From 21-14-0-10-47-8 sp966211455 (GTDB lineage Bacteria > Bdellovibrionota > Bdellovibrionia > Bdellovibrionales > Bdellovibrionaceae): DNA of 64,000 nucleotides. Below the pieces are notes generated by a model, which made no database searches, was not told the origin of the DNA, and worked only from the letters and a program-made list of their open reading frames with translations. Shown here piece after piece: positions 24,933-32,959 of the stretch. How positions within the stretch are numbered: position 1 is the first letter of the stretch; each line of letters opens with the position of its first letter. A program made the translations under genes and the position numbers. The stretch lies in NCBI GenBank assembly GCA_966211455.1, contig CBIHNI010000016.1, positions 60,152 to 124,151 on the forward strand, in the 5' to 3' direction.

Positions 24933-25745
24933 TTATTTCTTTTCTTCAGTTTTCGCTTCGCCACCACCGGCAGAAGCCAAGTGACGGTCGATGATGCTCT
25001 TGAATTCTGGGAATGGATAAGCACCTTTCAAAGAAACGCCGTTGATGATGAAGCCGGGAGTTCCGCTGATGCCGAACTTTTGCGCTTCAGCTGTATCCTT
25101 GGTGATACGATCCATCAAAGAAGCGTCCGCCAAATCTTTATCAAGTTTCTTCATGTCAGCGCCCGCTTTTTTTGCGGTCTCTTTCAAGAAGGCTTCTTTT
25201 TTCGCATTCAGCTCAGCTTGGTTTTCGAAAACCATGTCATGGAACTTATAAGCTTTCTCTGGGCTTTGGCGAACCAAAGCTTCAAAGTATTTTGCCGCCG
25301 GCATCGCCAATGGGTGGAAATCCAAAGGCAAGTGCTTGAAGACGAAGCGAACTTGACCTGGATAAGCTTTTTTCACTTCTTGGATTGTTTGGAATCCACG
25401 AGAGCAGTAAGGGCATTGGAAATCCGAGTATTCAACGATTGTGACCTTCGCGTCAGCAGGGCCCCAGATCGCGCGGCCTTCTTCGATTTCGGGTTTCAGA
25501 GGATTTTTGAACTCTTCATCACGCTTGCTGTTTTCTTCTTGAGCCGCTTTTTCCGCGCCTTTGGCTTGTGCTTCACGCGCCGCTTTGTTCACCACTTCGA
25601 TGAATTTTTCTGGATCTTTTTCGATCGCGCTGAAAACGATGCTTGGATCTTTTTCAATCGCTTCTTTGAGTTGTTTCGCGGAAGGCGCGCAACCTGTAAC
25701 GATCAACGCGATCGCAGCTGTCAAAAGTGCAAAAAACTGTTTCAA
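24933..25745 (-). CDS. DsbA-family thioredoxin-fold lipoprotein
   Basis: TTG 25745 is the best start. AAGGAGA lies 5 nt upstream and it opens directly into a lipoprotein signal (LIVTGC); the in-frame ATG at 25778 has no site. About 270 residues. A charged helical spacer precedes a DsbA/DsbG-like thioredoxin fold with the redox pair CPYC in EYSDFQCPYCSRGF and the cis-Pro loop GISGTPGF. This is typical of periplasmic disulfide oxidoreductases of the DSBA/2-hydroxychromene group. The N-terminal spacer may keep it away from the membrane. Confidence 0.88.
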   Translation of the reverse strand: MKQFFALLTAAIALIVTGCAPSAKQLKEAIEKDPSIVFSAIEKDPEKFIEVVNKAAREAQAKGAEKAAQEENSKRDEEFKNPLKPEIEEGRAIWGPADAKVTIVEYSDFQCPYCSRGFQTIQEVKKAYPGQVRFVFKHLPLDFHPLAMPAAKYFEALVRQSPEKAYKFHDMVFENQAELNAKKEAFLKETAKKAGADMKKLDKDLADASLMDRITKDTAEAQKFGISGTPGFIINGVSLKGAYPFPEFKSIIDRHLASAGGGEAKTEEKK

Positions 25746-25947
25746 GTGAGTCTCCTTGTTGTCTAAAAAGTATGTCAAACGAAGCTCTGACAGTGTGACA
25801 CAAGAGATTTGGGAGAGGAACGATTTTCGTGTTGGGACCTAGGTCTAGTCGCTCTATGCCGTGGCGGCTCTGCGCAGCAGATTTGGTACCGACTTGAGCC
25901 CACCTCGCCGTTGAAACTGGCCGCAAGAGGGGAGACAATATCCTTCT

Positions 25948-26610
25948 ATGAACAAATTCATTTCTCTCTGCATCACGATGTTGTTTTTAGCTCACGCTCA
26001 TGCCGGATTGCTTTTTAACTATTCGCAATTGGCTTTAAAGGATTTGGATCAGATGAACAAACTGGTTCGCAGCAAGATTCAAGAATCCAAAAAATCCGGT
26101 GGCGACAAAAACATTCCGCTGAAAGAAGCATTGCAGGCCGTCTTTTCCCGCTCGAATGAAGATTTCATGATCGAAAAGCTTTTACCGCAATTGAAAGTTG
26201 AATTGGAAGAGCACGATGGTTGGGAAGTTTCGCTGCAAGCTTTGGTCAAAGAAGCCCTGGGCGCATTGAAAAATCCGAAAGCCTTTAAGCCCGTCGTGCA
26301 GGTGACCTATCAGGTGTTCTTGGAAAACGTGATCAGCGAGCTGAAGCCGCGGGCAGGCGAGCCATTCGAGCACAAAATCCTGACGCAGATTCGGGATTCG
26401 AAAGCCGAAGTCACCAAAGAAGCGGCGAACGAGCGTCGCCTGCGCGTGATGAAAGACTCGACCGCAGTTTCGGTTTTGGCCGATGCGGTTTTGAAAGCGC
26501 ACGAAGAGGAGATGAAAAAGGCTCCTCCGACCACGACCACGGTTCCAGAAACGACAGCGCCCGAAGCGAATAGTGAGCCTTCGGGCGATTCCGATTCTGC
26601 AAAAGAATAG
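25948..26610 (+). CDS. Secreted helical protein, unknown
   Basis: 220 residues with a signal peptide ending at AHAHA. The mature part is alpha-helical and charged (LDQMNKLVRSKIQESKK, MIEKLLPQLKVELEEH), and the C-terminus is a disordered Thr/Pro/Glu/Ser tail (TTTTVPETTAPEANSEPS). No Shine-Dalgarno is visible, and an AT-rich box stands just before the ATG. No family is recognised. Confidence 0.6.
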   Translation: MNKFISLCITMLFLAHAHAGLLFNYSQLALKDLDQMNKLVRSKIQESKKSGGDKNIPLKEALQAVFSRSNEDFMIEKLLPQLKVELEEHDGWEVSLQALVKEALGALKNPKAFKPVVQVTYQVFLENVISELKPRAGEPFEHKILTQIRDSKAEVTKEAANERRLRVMKDSTAVSVLADAVLKAHEEEMKKAPPTTTTVPETTAPEANSEPSGDSDSAKE

Positions 26611-26620
26611 AGATTCGATT

Positions 26621-27385
26621 TTAGTTTCCGGCCAACAGATTCAAAGTCGTCGCGGCCGACAGCTTACGATAAGTGTCGTTGTAATGTTTCATCACGCGGG
26701 TTGCGTACTCTTTCGGAGACTCACCGGCCGAGAATTTGCGACGTACATTCAAAGCTCCCATGTTGTAAGCCGCGACATACTTATTGGCTTGGCCATCGAA
26801 GCTGTCACGCAGGTAATTGAAGTAAGCCATGCCAATTCTCACATTCATCGAAGGATTTTCTAAGGTTTTAGGACCCTTCCAAGGAATGTTTGATTTCTCG
26901 GCAATCCACTTTGCCGTGTCAGGTTTGATCTGCATGAGGCCGATTTCCCCATGTCGTCCGACAGCGATAGGGTTGAAAGAGCTCTCGGTTTTAATCACCG
27001 CAACCACGAAAACGGGGTCGATTTCATAGCGTTCCGCCTCTTTCAAAATCGTTGTCGAAAGAGCCACGGCCGAGTTCTTATATTTCTTAGGAAGATTACG
27101 GTAAACATCGTTGAAGATCGCCATGCCTAAAGAAGAAGAGACGTGTTCGACGGCTTGAGCGGCGCTTCCGGTATAGGCTTTACCTAATAGCTCTTTTGCA
27201 TGAGCGGCGCGAGCCTTTTCATTTAAAGGAACCAGATTCAATTTCCAGCCATCGGCGAAATCAAAGTTCTGATACATCATCGCGGTCAATACAAGGATCG
27301 ACATCAAGGACATTCGCTTGCAGAAAGCATGACTGATCCAACGGTGCGAATGACTGTTTGTAATGTTCGGGCTCTGCATTTCCAT
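26621..27385 (-). CDS. Lytic transglycosylase (SLT family 1)
   Basis: 254 residues, with GGAGG 7 nt before the ATG. A basic N-terminus and one hydrophobic segment (MSLMSILVLTAMMY) export or anchor it. The SLT domain is complete: the catalytic Glu in IKTESSFNP, GEIGLMQIKP, MNVRIGMAYFNYL and VAAYNMGA. It cleaves the glycan backbone between MurNAc and GlcNAc, giving 1,6-anhydro ends. Predators use such enzymes during invasion and in wall turnover; which applies here is not visible. It is convergent with the gene at 25948 (10-nt gap). Confidence 0.88.
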   Translation of the reverse strand: MEMQSPNITNSHSHRWISHAFCKRMSLMSILVLTAMMYQNFDFADGWKLNLVPLNEKARAAHAKELLGKAYTGSAAQAVEHVSSSLGMAIFNDVYRNLPKKYKNSAVALSTTILKEAERYEIDPVFVVAVIKTESSFNPIAVGRHGEIGLMQIKPDTAKWIAEKSNIPWKGPKTLENPSMNVRIGMAYFNYLRDSFDGQANKYVAAYNMGALNVRRKFSAGESPKEYATRVMKHYNDTYRKLSAATTLNLLAGN

Positions 27386-27714
27386 GATACAACCTCCTGT
27401 CTCAAAAACGAGGCAGTTACCCTTCTAATACTCCAATCGGCGTGCCATTTTCCAAGTAGCTGAATTGCTTGAAGTATCATGCCGAAACAGGGGTCAAATT
27501 CGGGATATTCCAGATAGCAGTGGTGATGTTTAAAAGTTCGTCGACAACTGGTCAAAAGTTAGAGCCTCAAAGCAGATCAATGGCCATTCGATTTGAGACG
27601 GACGGTGAGACAGCCGTGTTTTAGTCTAGAACATCTCATTTTGGCTCAAGACAATCCGTGAACGCTCCGATGTAAAGAAGGACCCAAAAAGGATTTTTGG
27701 GAAGGAGTTGCAGG
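27386..27714. other. Divergent promoter region without a gene
   Basis: This 329-nt spacer lies between the transglycosylase gene and the CpaF unit. It holds two direct repeats TGAGACGGACGG and TGAGACAGCCGT at 27594-27617, a CATCTCATTTTGGCTC box at 27632-27647 that resembles half of the palindrome at 12424, and a GTCTAG hexamer at 27624. No open frame with a start signal is convincing. Confidence 0.5.
27683..27701 (+). promoter_or_regulatory. Hairpin abutting a Shine-Dalgarno site
   Basis: CCCAAAAA-GGA-TTTTTGGG forms a perfect 8-bp stem. The last G's run straight into GGAAGGAG, the ribosome-binding site of the gene at 27715. It could modulate translation; the T's are inside the stem, so it is a poor terminator. 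Confidence 0.5.
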
Positions 27715-27993
27715 ATGTTCATTCAAGGCGATTTACAGGCTCTTTTTGATGCTCTTTATGAAATTGGTGCGATCGATCCCGTGTTGAAATTGGATTGGGC
27801 GCAAGTCACGAACGAGATGGCTCGTGATCCCAAAAGTCTGAAGGATATGTATCGTCTCATCAACTCTTGCTCGGGCGACCGAGATCTTCTGATTCAGAAG
27901 TTGAAATTCATGGATGAAAAAACAGTTAGCTATATCGCAATGGAGGTCGCTCGTGAATTTGCTGAGTTTCAAGACCGTAAAGAGCTGCACTAG
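27715..27993 (+). CDS. Small protein upstream of CpaF unit, unknown
   Basis: 92 residues, cytoplasmic by composition. The ATG lies 7 nt after GGAAGGAG; an ATG 18 nt upstream would place the site inside the gene. The protein is mostly helical and acidic (LQALFDALYEIGAIDPVL, MARDPKSLKDMYRLINSC). Its 3' end carries the ribosome site and start of the next gene (41-nt overlap), so the two are coupled. It belongs to a three-gene unit ending in a CpaF-type ATPase. No family is recognised. Confidence 0.65.
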   Translation: MFIQGDLQALFDALYEIGAIDPVLKLDWAQVTNEMARDPKSLKDMYRLINSCSGDRDLLIQKLKFMDEKTVSYIAMEVAREFAEFQDRKELH

Positions 27994-28483
27994 ATTTCTG
28001 CTTTTCGTGCTGGCCTTCTTCACACAGGTTTCCGTGAAAGCTTGGACCGTGGATATGAGCCGCCGCCAAAAGGAACTGAAAAGCATGCGCATGCCCGCAA
28101 GCATTACTGATCAGGCGCAGGCTCCTGCCGATGCTGGAAAAGATCAGATGGTTTCGAATTTTTTTGAGAGCGTCGAGCCCACTCAAGAAATCGTGATTAT
28201 GAACACCGACAAAGGTTTCGTACCCGGCACTTTGCATTTGCGCAAAGGTCAGAACTACAAAATTTTCATCGTCAACGTGAATGACAAAGAGAAAAATACC
28301 AGCTTCGTTTTGGATGCTTTCTCGGAACATCACGCGACTTATTTTGGTCAGCAAAAAAGTTTCAACATCGCGCCGAAAGCCGACGGGATCTTTTCTTTCC
28401 AGTGTCCGGAAACGGCTCAGCAGGGACGAATCATTGTGTTCAGCGATGAGATGAACCCCTCACGCAAACCGGCTTCCAAGTAA
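27953..28483 (+). CDS. Secreted cupredoxin-like protein
   Basis: The start is GTG, 6 nt after GGAGG, inside the previous gene. It yields a clean signal sequence (FLLFVLAFFTQVSVKA) and 176 residues; a longer frame from an ATG at 27914 lacks a site. The C-terminal 100 residues look like a cupredoxin sandwich: GFVPGTLHLRKGQNYKIFIVN, then FVLDAFSEHH and FSFQCPETAQQGRIIVF. The His and Cys are possible copper ligands, but a full His-Cys-His-Met set is not certain. Its position before a CpaF gene is notable. Confidence 0.65.
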   Translation: MNLLSFKTVKSCTRFLLFVLAFFTQVSVKAWTVDMSRRQKELKSMRMPASITDQAQAPADAGKDQMVSNFFESVEPTQEIVIMNTDKGFVPGTLHLRKGQNYKIFIVNVNDKEKNTSFVLDAFSEHHATYFGQQKSFNIAPKADGIFSFQCPETAQQGRIIVFSDEMNPSRKPASK

Positions 28484-28498
28484 GCCCGAGGTTTCAAA

Positions 28499-29608
28499 GT
28501 GGCAGACGAGAAGTTGACAGTTTTCCAAGCGGCGATTCGGCAGTTTCTGGGGCCGATCGTGCCGTTTTTGGAAGACAACAACATCTCGGAAATTCTGATC
28601 AACGGTCCCAATGATATTTTTATCGAACAAGGTGGAAAGTTGACGAAAACAGCGGTGCGCTTCAGTGATGAAGATGCTCTTCGTGCGGCTGTGAACACCA
28701 TCGCTCAAAGTGTCGGTCGTCGCATCACTGATGAAGAACCACGTTTGGATGCTCGTCTTCCGGATGGTTCTCGTATCGCGGTTGTGATCCCGCCGTGCGC
28801 GCGCAACGGCACGACTGTTTCCATTCGTAAATTCACGCAGAAGAAAATTTCTTTCAAAGACTATGTCAAGATGGGTGCGCTTTCTGCAGATGGCGCGCAG
28901 TTCTTGGATATCTGCATGTTCCTGGGGAAAAATATTCTTGTCAGCGGTGGAACGGGCTCTGGTAAAACCACGCTGCTGGGACTTCTTTGCTCGCGCATTC
29001 CAAAAGGTCAGCGCGTGATCGTGATTGAAGATTCCAGCGAATTGAATATCGCTTACGAACACGTGGTGAATTTTGAAACTCGCCAGGCGGATGCGCTGGG
29101 TAAGGGTGAAGTGTCGATGAAAGATCTTTTGAAAAGTTCTTTGCGCCTGCGTCCGGATCGCATCATTGTCGGAGAGGTTCGTGCTAGTGAGGCGATCGAA
29201 CTGATCAATGCCATGAACACGGGGCACAAAGGCTGCTTGGGCACCGTTCACGCCAATTCGCCAGAAGATGCGATCGTGCGTTTGGAAGCCTTGGCGCAAA
29301 GTGGAGATGCCAAGATCAGTGAAAAGGCACTTCGCTATCAGGTGTCGTCGGCGATCGATTTGATCGTGCAGGTTTCTCGGTATTCGGATGGATCTCGTCG
29401 TATCGGTGCCATCTCCGAAGTGCGCGGCTTGAACGCGGATGGCAGTTATGAGGTTGTTCCGATCTTCCAAATGTCGCGAATGGTCAGAGCCGCCGATGGG
29501 AAACTTCATGGACAACTCGAGGCATCAGGCGAGACTCCAAGCTTTATGCACGAGATCATCGACAACAATTTGCCGTTTCCTGCCTCTAAATTCAGCAAAG
29601 TTGGTTAA
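28499..29608 (+). CDS. CpaF-family secretion/pilus ATPase (1)
   Basis: GTG start, 369 residues. Type II/IV secretion ATPase of the CpaF/TadA kind: N-terminal domain with ISEILINGPNDIFIEQ, then DARLPDGSRIAVVIPP, Walker A SGGTGSGKTT, Asp box EDSSELN, Walker B RPDRIIVGEVR, and the His box GHKGCLGTVHANS. Such hexamers power assembly of Flp/tight-adherence pili. No pilin, secretin or Tad membrane genes lie nearby, so it must act with distant partners. It follows the cupredoxin-like gene by 15 nt. Confidence 0.9.
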   Translation: MADEKLTVFQAAIRQFLGPIVPFLEDNNISEILINGPNDIFIEQGGKLTKTAVRFSDEDALRAAVNTIAQSVGRRITDEEPRLDARLPDGSRIAVVIPPCARNGTTVSIRKFTQKKISFKDYVKMGALSADGAQFLDICMFLGKNILVSGGTGSGKTTLLGLLCSRIPKGQRVIVIEDSSELNIAYEHVVNFETRQADALGKGEVSMKDLLKSSLRLRPDRIIVGEVRASEAIELINAMNTGHKGCLGTVHANSPEDAIVRLEALAQSGDAKISEKALRYQVSSAIDLIVQVSRYSDGSRRIGAISEVRGLNADGSYEVVPIFQMSRMVRAADGKLHGQLEASGETPSFMHEIIDNNLPFPASKFSKVG

Positions 29609-29684
29609 TTTTCGCGCTTTTTGTGACGCTTGATCTGCCGCATTTTTCATCAAAAATCGAGCCGTCCTTTTTCAAATCCTGACG

Positions 29685-30740
29685 ATGATTTTTCTCGATT
29701 GGCTGAATGATTTCAGTTACATCTTTGTGATGCTTTTTTCCTGTAAAATCTCAAGCGCCGTCCTGAGCTATTTGGACAAGCAAGGCGAGGATTTGTCCTC
29801 TCTTCTTGAGAGCACTTCTTTGCCTGAAGAATTTTTGCGGGATCCTTCCTACTGGATGAAAGCTTCCGAGATGGAAAGCTTTCTGCAAATGGCGCAAAAA
29901 ATTTCTCATGATGACGGTCCGCTTTTCACCAAGGTCGGACATGCCGGGCCCGAGCTGCACAGCTGGGGAGTGTTAGACAGCGTGCTGCGTATGATGCCGC
30001 GGCCGCAGGAAATTTTCGGTCAGCCGCAAAGATTCATGTCTTACTTTGTTTCGCCAGAGCCGCCGATCGAAAATCTTTTCAGTACCGATTTCAGTATCGA
30101 ATTCGATCTGCCGGTTTCCAGTGAAATTTATCCGCTGGTGACCAGCTACTTGAAGGCCGCTTTCGAAAGCCTTCCGGTCTATGTTGGAAAACCTTTCGCG
30201 CAGTGCACGTGGAACGATATTCATCTCAAGCTCAACTGGGCCACCGAGCAAGAATCCATTTTCGAACAGGATCCGGGTCATCAAATTTCGCCGGAACTTT
30301 TGCGCTCGGTCGTGGCCTCGCTGGAGAAACATCAGCGCGAGCTGGAGGAAAAAAATCGCGAGCTGCAAGAGCGCAACGAACAGCTGTCGCGTGCACAAAA
30401 AGAAATGGAAAAGCAAATGGCGGCGGTTCACCGCGCAGAAAAGAACCAGCTGGAAGGCGGCCTTTTCCAGCAGACGGTTCAGTCTTTGGATTTCATCCAA
30501 GAAGGCTCGATCACCGTTCTGCGCGGAAACGTGGCGAAGCTTTCGGATTACATGGTCCGCGCGCAGCAGCTGATCACCATGCTGGTCGGGCAAGATCGCT
30601 TGAAGCCGGCCGTTCGCGAAGCCATGAAGCGCACCGATTGGGACCGCGTGAAATCATCGTTCCCGCAGACGGTGCAGGAAAGCCGCGACATCTTAGAGCA
30701 AACTCAAAAACAGTATCAGGAGAACAATCCCCATGTCTGA
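29685..30740 (+). CDS. Cytoplasmic protein with coiled coil, upstream of eno
   Basis: 351 residues from ATG 29685, or 336 from ATG 29730 (MLFSCKIS); neither has a strong ribosome site. The N-terminal region (LSYLDKQGEDLSSLLESTSLPEEFL, KASEMESFLQMAQ) resembles the N-terminal ligand domain of AraC-like regulators. A long charged coiled coil covers about 208-265 (LEKHQRELEEKNRELQ). There is no DNA-binding domain. It overlaps eno by 8 nt, so expression is coupled. A signalling role is inferred, not shown. Confidence 0.55.
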   Translation: MIFLDWLNDFSYIFVMLFSCKISSAVLSYLDKQGEDLSSLLESTSLPEEFLRDPSYWMKASEMESFLQMAQKISHDDGPLFTKVGHAGPELHSWGVLDSVLRMMPRPQEIFGQPQRFMSYFVSPEPPIENLFSTDFSIEFDLPVSSEIYPLVTSYLKAAFESLPVYVGKPFAQCTWNDIHLKLNWATEQESIFEQDPGHQISPELLRSVVASLEKHQRELEEKNRELQERNEQLSRAQKEMEKQMAAVHRAEKNQLEGGLFQQTVQSLDFIQEGSITVLRGNVAKLSDYMVRAQQLITMLVGQDRLKPAVREAMKRTDWDRVKSSFPQTVQESRDILEQTQKQYQENNPHV

Positions 30741-31995
30741 AATCATCGCCGTGAACGCTCGTGAAATTCTGGATAGCCGTGGCAATCCCACCATCGAAGT
30801 GGATGTCATGACGTCGGCGGGAAACATCGGACGCGCGGCCGTGCCTTCGGGCGCTTCGACCGGCGCGCATGAAGCCTGCGAGCTTCGTGACGGCGATAAG
30901 AATCGCTTTTTGGGTAAAGGCGTGCAGAAAGCCGTGAAGCACGTCAAAGAAAAGATCGCGCCCGAATTGATGGGCTTTCTGTCAACGGACCAGGTTGCGA
31001 TCGACAAAATGATGATCGAGCTGGATGCGACTGAAAATAAAACCAAACTGGGGGCGAATGCGATCCTGGGTGTTTCTTTGGCGGTCGCGAAAGCGGCGGC
31101 TTTGGATTCAGGCCTTCCGCTTTTCCGCTATGTCGGTGGATCACAAGCCTGCCGTTTGCCGGTGCCTTTGATGAACGTTTTGAATGGGGGCGCGCACGCC
31201 AACAATGGTTTGGACATTCAAGAATTTATGATCGTTCCGACGCTGGAAACGTTCTCGGATTCTTTGCGTGCCGGTTCTGAAATTTTTAACACCCTGAAAA
31301 AAATCTTGGCGAAGAAAAATCTTTCGACCGCGGTGGGGGACGAAGGCGGATTCGCACCGGTTTTGAAAGGCAATGAAGAAGCCCTAAAGCTTTTGATGCA
31401 AGCGATTGATGAGGCCGGATACAAGGCCGGCGACGAAGTGTCGTTGGCTTTGGACGTGGCCGCGACCGAGCTGTTTGAGAAAAACAAATACCGCTGGGAA
31501 GGCCGCCAGATTTCGGGTCGTCAGCTGCAAGACATCTACGCGAAATGGGCCAGCAAATATCCAATGGTCAGTATCGAAGACGGTTTCGCTGAAGATGACT
31601 GGGATTCATGGAAAGAAGTCACGGCGGATCTGGGCGGCAAGCTTCAGCTCGTCGGTGACGATTTGTTTGTGACAAATCCGAAACGTTTGGCTCGCGGAAT
31701 TAAAGAAAAAGCGGCCAATGCTTTGCTGGTGAAGGTAAATCAAATCGGATCGCTGACGGAAACGGCGGAAGCGGTATCGCTGGCCCAGCGCAATCGTTAC
31801 AAGACCGTCATGTCACATCGAAGCGGTGAGACGGAAGATTCGGCGATCGCGGATTTGGCAGTTGCAATGAATTGCCATCAGATCAAAACCGGAAGCCTGT
31901 GCCGAAGCGAGCGCACGGCCAAGTACAACCAGCTCTTGCGCATTGAAGAGATGTTGGGCGGTGGACAATACTGGGGCAAAGAGGCTTTCCAATAG
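30733..31995 (+). CDS. eno: Enolase
   Basis: 420 residues, full length, interconverting 2-phosphoglycerate and phosphoenolpyruvate. All signatures are present: NAREILDSRGNPT, SGASTGAHEA, MNVLNGGAHANN, the metal ligands in SIEDGFAEDDW and VGDDLFVTN, the catalytic Lys in LLVKVNQIG and MSHRSGETED. The ATG lies in the end of the preceding gene with AGGAG in its coding sequence. Downstream is an unusual 117-nt inverted-repeat structure and a terminator. Confidence 0.97.
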   Translation: MSEIIAVNAREILDSRGNPTIEVDVMTSAGNIGRAAVPSGASTGAHEACELRDGDKNRFLGKGVQKAVKHVKEKIAPELMGFLSTDQVAIDKMMIELDATENKTKLGANAILGVSLAVAKAAALDSGLPLFRYVGGSQACRLPVPLMNVLNGGAHANNGLDIQEFMIVPTLETFSDSLRAGSEIFNTLKKILAKKNLSTAVGDEGGFAPVLKGNEEALKLLMQAIDEAGYKAGDEVSLALDVAATELFEKNKYRWEGRQISGRQLQDIYAKWASKYPMVSIEDGFAEDDWDSWKEVTADLGGKLQLVGDDLFVTNPKRLARGIKEKAANALLVKVNQIGSLTETAEAVSLAQRNRYKTVMSHRSGETEDSAIADLAVAMNCHQIKTGSLCRSERTAKYNQLLRIEEMLGGGQYWGKEAFQ

Positions 31996-32110
31996 AAGCT
32001 GCACCAGAAATGCAACCCCAGCGTTGCCGCGTCGTCGACGTACTAGCCGTAGCCTAGCCGGCCGCACCTTCCTCCTTGCGCCTTGGTCTTGCATTCCTGA
32101 CGCAGCTTCT
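31994..32110. repeat. Long imperfect inverted repeat after eno
   Basis: Two 22-nt arms (31994-32015 and 32089-32110) pair at 19 of 22 positions and enclose 73 nt. The left arm begins inside the eno stop codon. The enclosed part is GC-rich with self-complementary bits (GTCGAC, GCCGGCCGC). No T-run follows, so it is not a simple terminator. It could be an RNA structure protecting the eno mRNA or a small structured element. Confidence 0.7.
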
Positions 32111-32163
32111 GTCGAGACTTGGTAACATTCAAAAAAAAGCCGATGACTTCGGTCTAGTTCGTT

Positions 32164-32198
32164 GCGGCTCTCATAGCGGGAGCCCGCGCTTTTTTTTA
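32164..32198 (+). terminator. Rho-independent terminator after eno
   Basis: GCGGCTC (32164-32170) pairs with GAGCCCGC (32180-32187) with one bulged base and is followed by a run of T's. It lies only about 12 nt before the next start codon, whose -10-like TATACT overlaps the end of the T-run. Confidence 0.75.
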
Positions 32199-32210
32199 TA
32201 CTAAAAATCT

Positions 32211-32486
32211 ATGAAGTTGTTGCACCAGCCGCTGAAAATCCTGCTGATCTGTCTTGTCTTTGCCACTGCCAGTCTGTTGATGAACGGAACCTTCTTACAG
32301 CTTTATCGTTTGCATCGTGATCAAGCGGTGATTCACGAGCAAATCAGTGCGACTCGAACGCAAATTTTGGGTCTCAATCAGCAGCTGAAAATGGCCAAGG
32401 ATCCGGTGTTCATCGAACGCCAAGCTTTGGACAATTACGATCTCGCCAGCGAAAACGACTTGGTCTTTGTCTTTGCCGACGAGTAA
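32211..32486 (+). CDS. FtsB/DivIC-like septum protein
   Basis: 91 residues: a short cytoplasmic tip, one transmembrane helix (ILLICLVFATASLLM) and a periplasmic coiled coil (QISATRTQILGLNQQLKMAK) followed by DPVFIERQALDNYDL, where FtsB-type proteins carry a short conserved motif. FtsB joins FtsL and FtsQ in the divisome, and its gene often follows eno, as here. No Shine-Dalgarno is present; TATACT lies 8 nt before the ATG, so the mRNA may be leaderless. Confidence 0.8.
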   Translation: MKLLHQPLKILLICLVFATASLLMNGTFLQLYRLHRDQAVIHEQISATRTQILGLNQQLKMAKDPVFIERQALDNYDLASENDLVFVFADE

Positions 32487-32642
32487 ATCCACAACGTATT
32501 GAAATCCTTTATGTTGTGTAAATGACACAGCCTTTCATTTTTGTACATTTTCCGTGTCAAATCTCATCGGATCCCACGCTAAAATGGAGCTTGGGCTCTA
32601 GCTATTGACAGGTTCCTTGAGGGCTATCAAAATCAACCCACT

Positions 32643-32933
32643 ATGGTATGGGACGGAGAAAAAATTAGGGACCTGCGATTGCGTATGGGCTGGAGCCAAT
32701 CCGATTTGGCTCGTCGTCTGGAAGTCGAATCGCGGAAAATCACAGAACTTGAAATCGGACTGCTGGAAGAGCCATCGACCGAGGTCGCATCGCGATTGGA
32801 TTTGCTCTTCAAACAAGCGGAAGCGACGGCCGACGGTGTGTCGTGCAACTCTTTAGCGGAAATCATGTTCATTGAAGATGAAGTTCTGCAGGTTGACACA
32901 GGCTCGATTCGCCGCAAATTTCTCGATCAGTAA
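32643..32933 (+). CDS. Small XRE-type helix-turn-helix protein
   Basis: 96 residues. The first 60 form an XRE/Cro-like helix-turn-helix (KIRDLRLRMGWSQSDLARRLEVESRKITELEIG). The rest is an acidic helix (LDLLFKQAEATADG, SLAEIMFIEDEVLQVD) with no known effector domain. It sits between the ftsB-like gene and polA, 26 nt before polA. Its target is unknown; autoregulation is possible. Confidence 0.8.
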   Translation: MVWDGEKIRDLRLRMGWSQSDLARRLEVESRKITELEIGLLEEPSTEVASRLDLLFKQAEATADGVSCNSLAEIMFIEDEVLQVDTGSIRRKFLDQ

Positions 32934-32959
32934 TTCATTTCGTTGTAGACCAAGAGGGC

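Noticed and set aside
28460..29515. 351-codon open frame antisense to CpaF (1)
   Set aside because: Shadow of a conserved ATPase gene with no protein family resemblance.
31994..32110. Integron attC site
   Set aside because: The size and imperfect palindrome suggested attC, but I cannot find the conserved GTTRRRY/RYYYAAC boxes and there is no integrase or cassette array.
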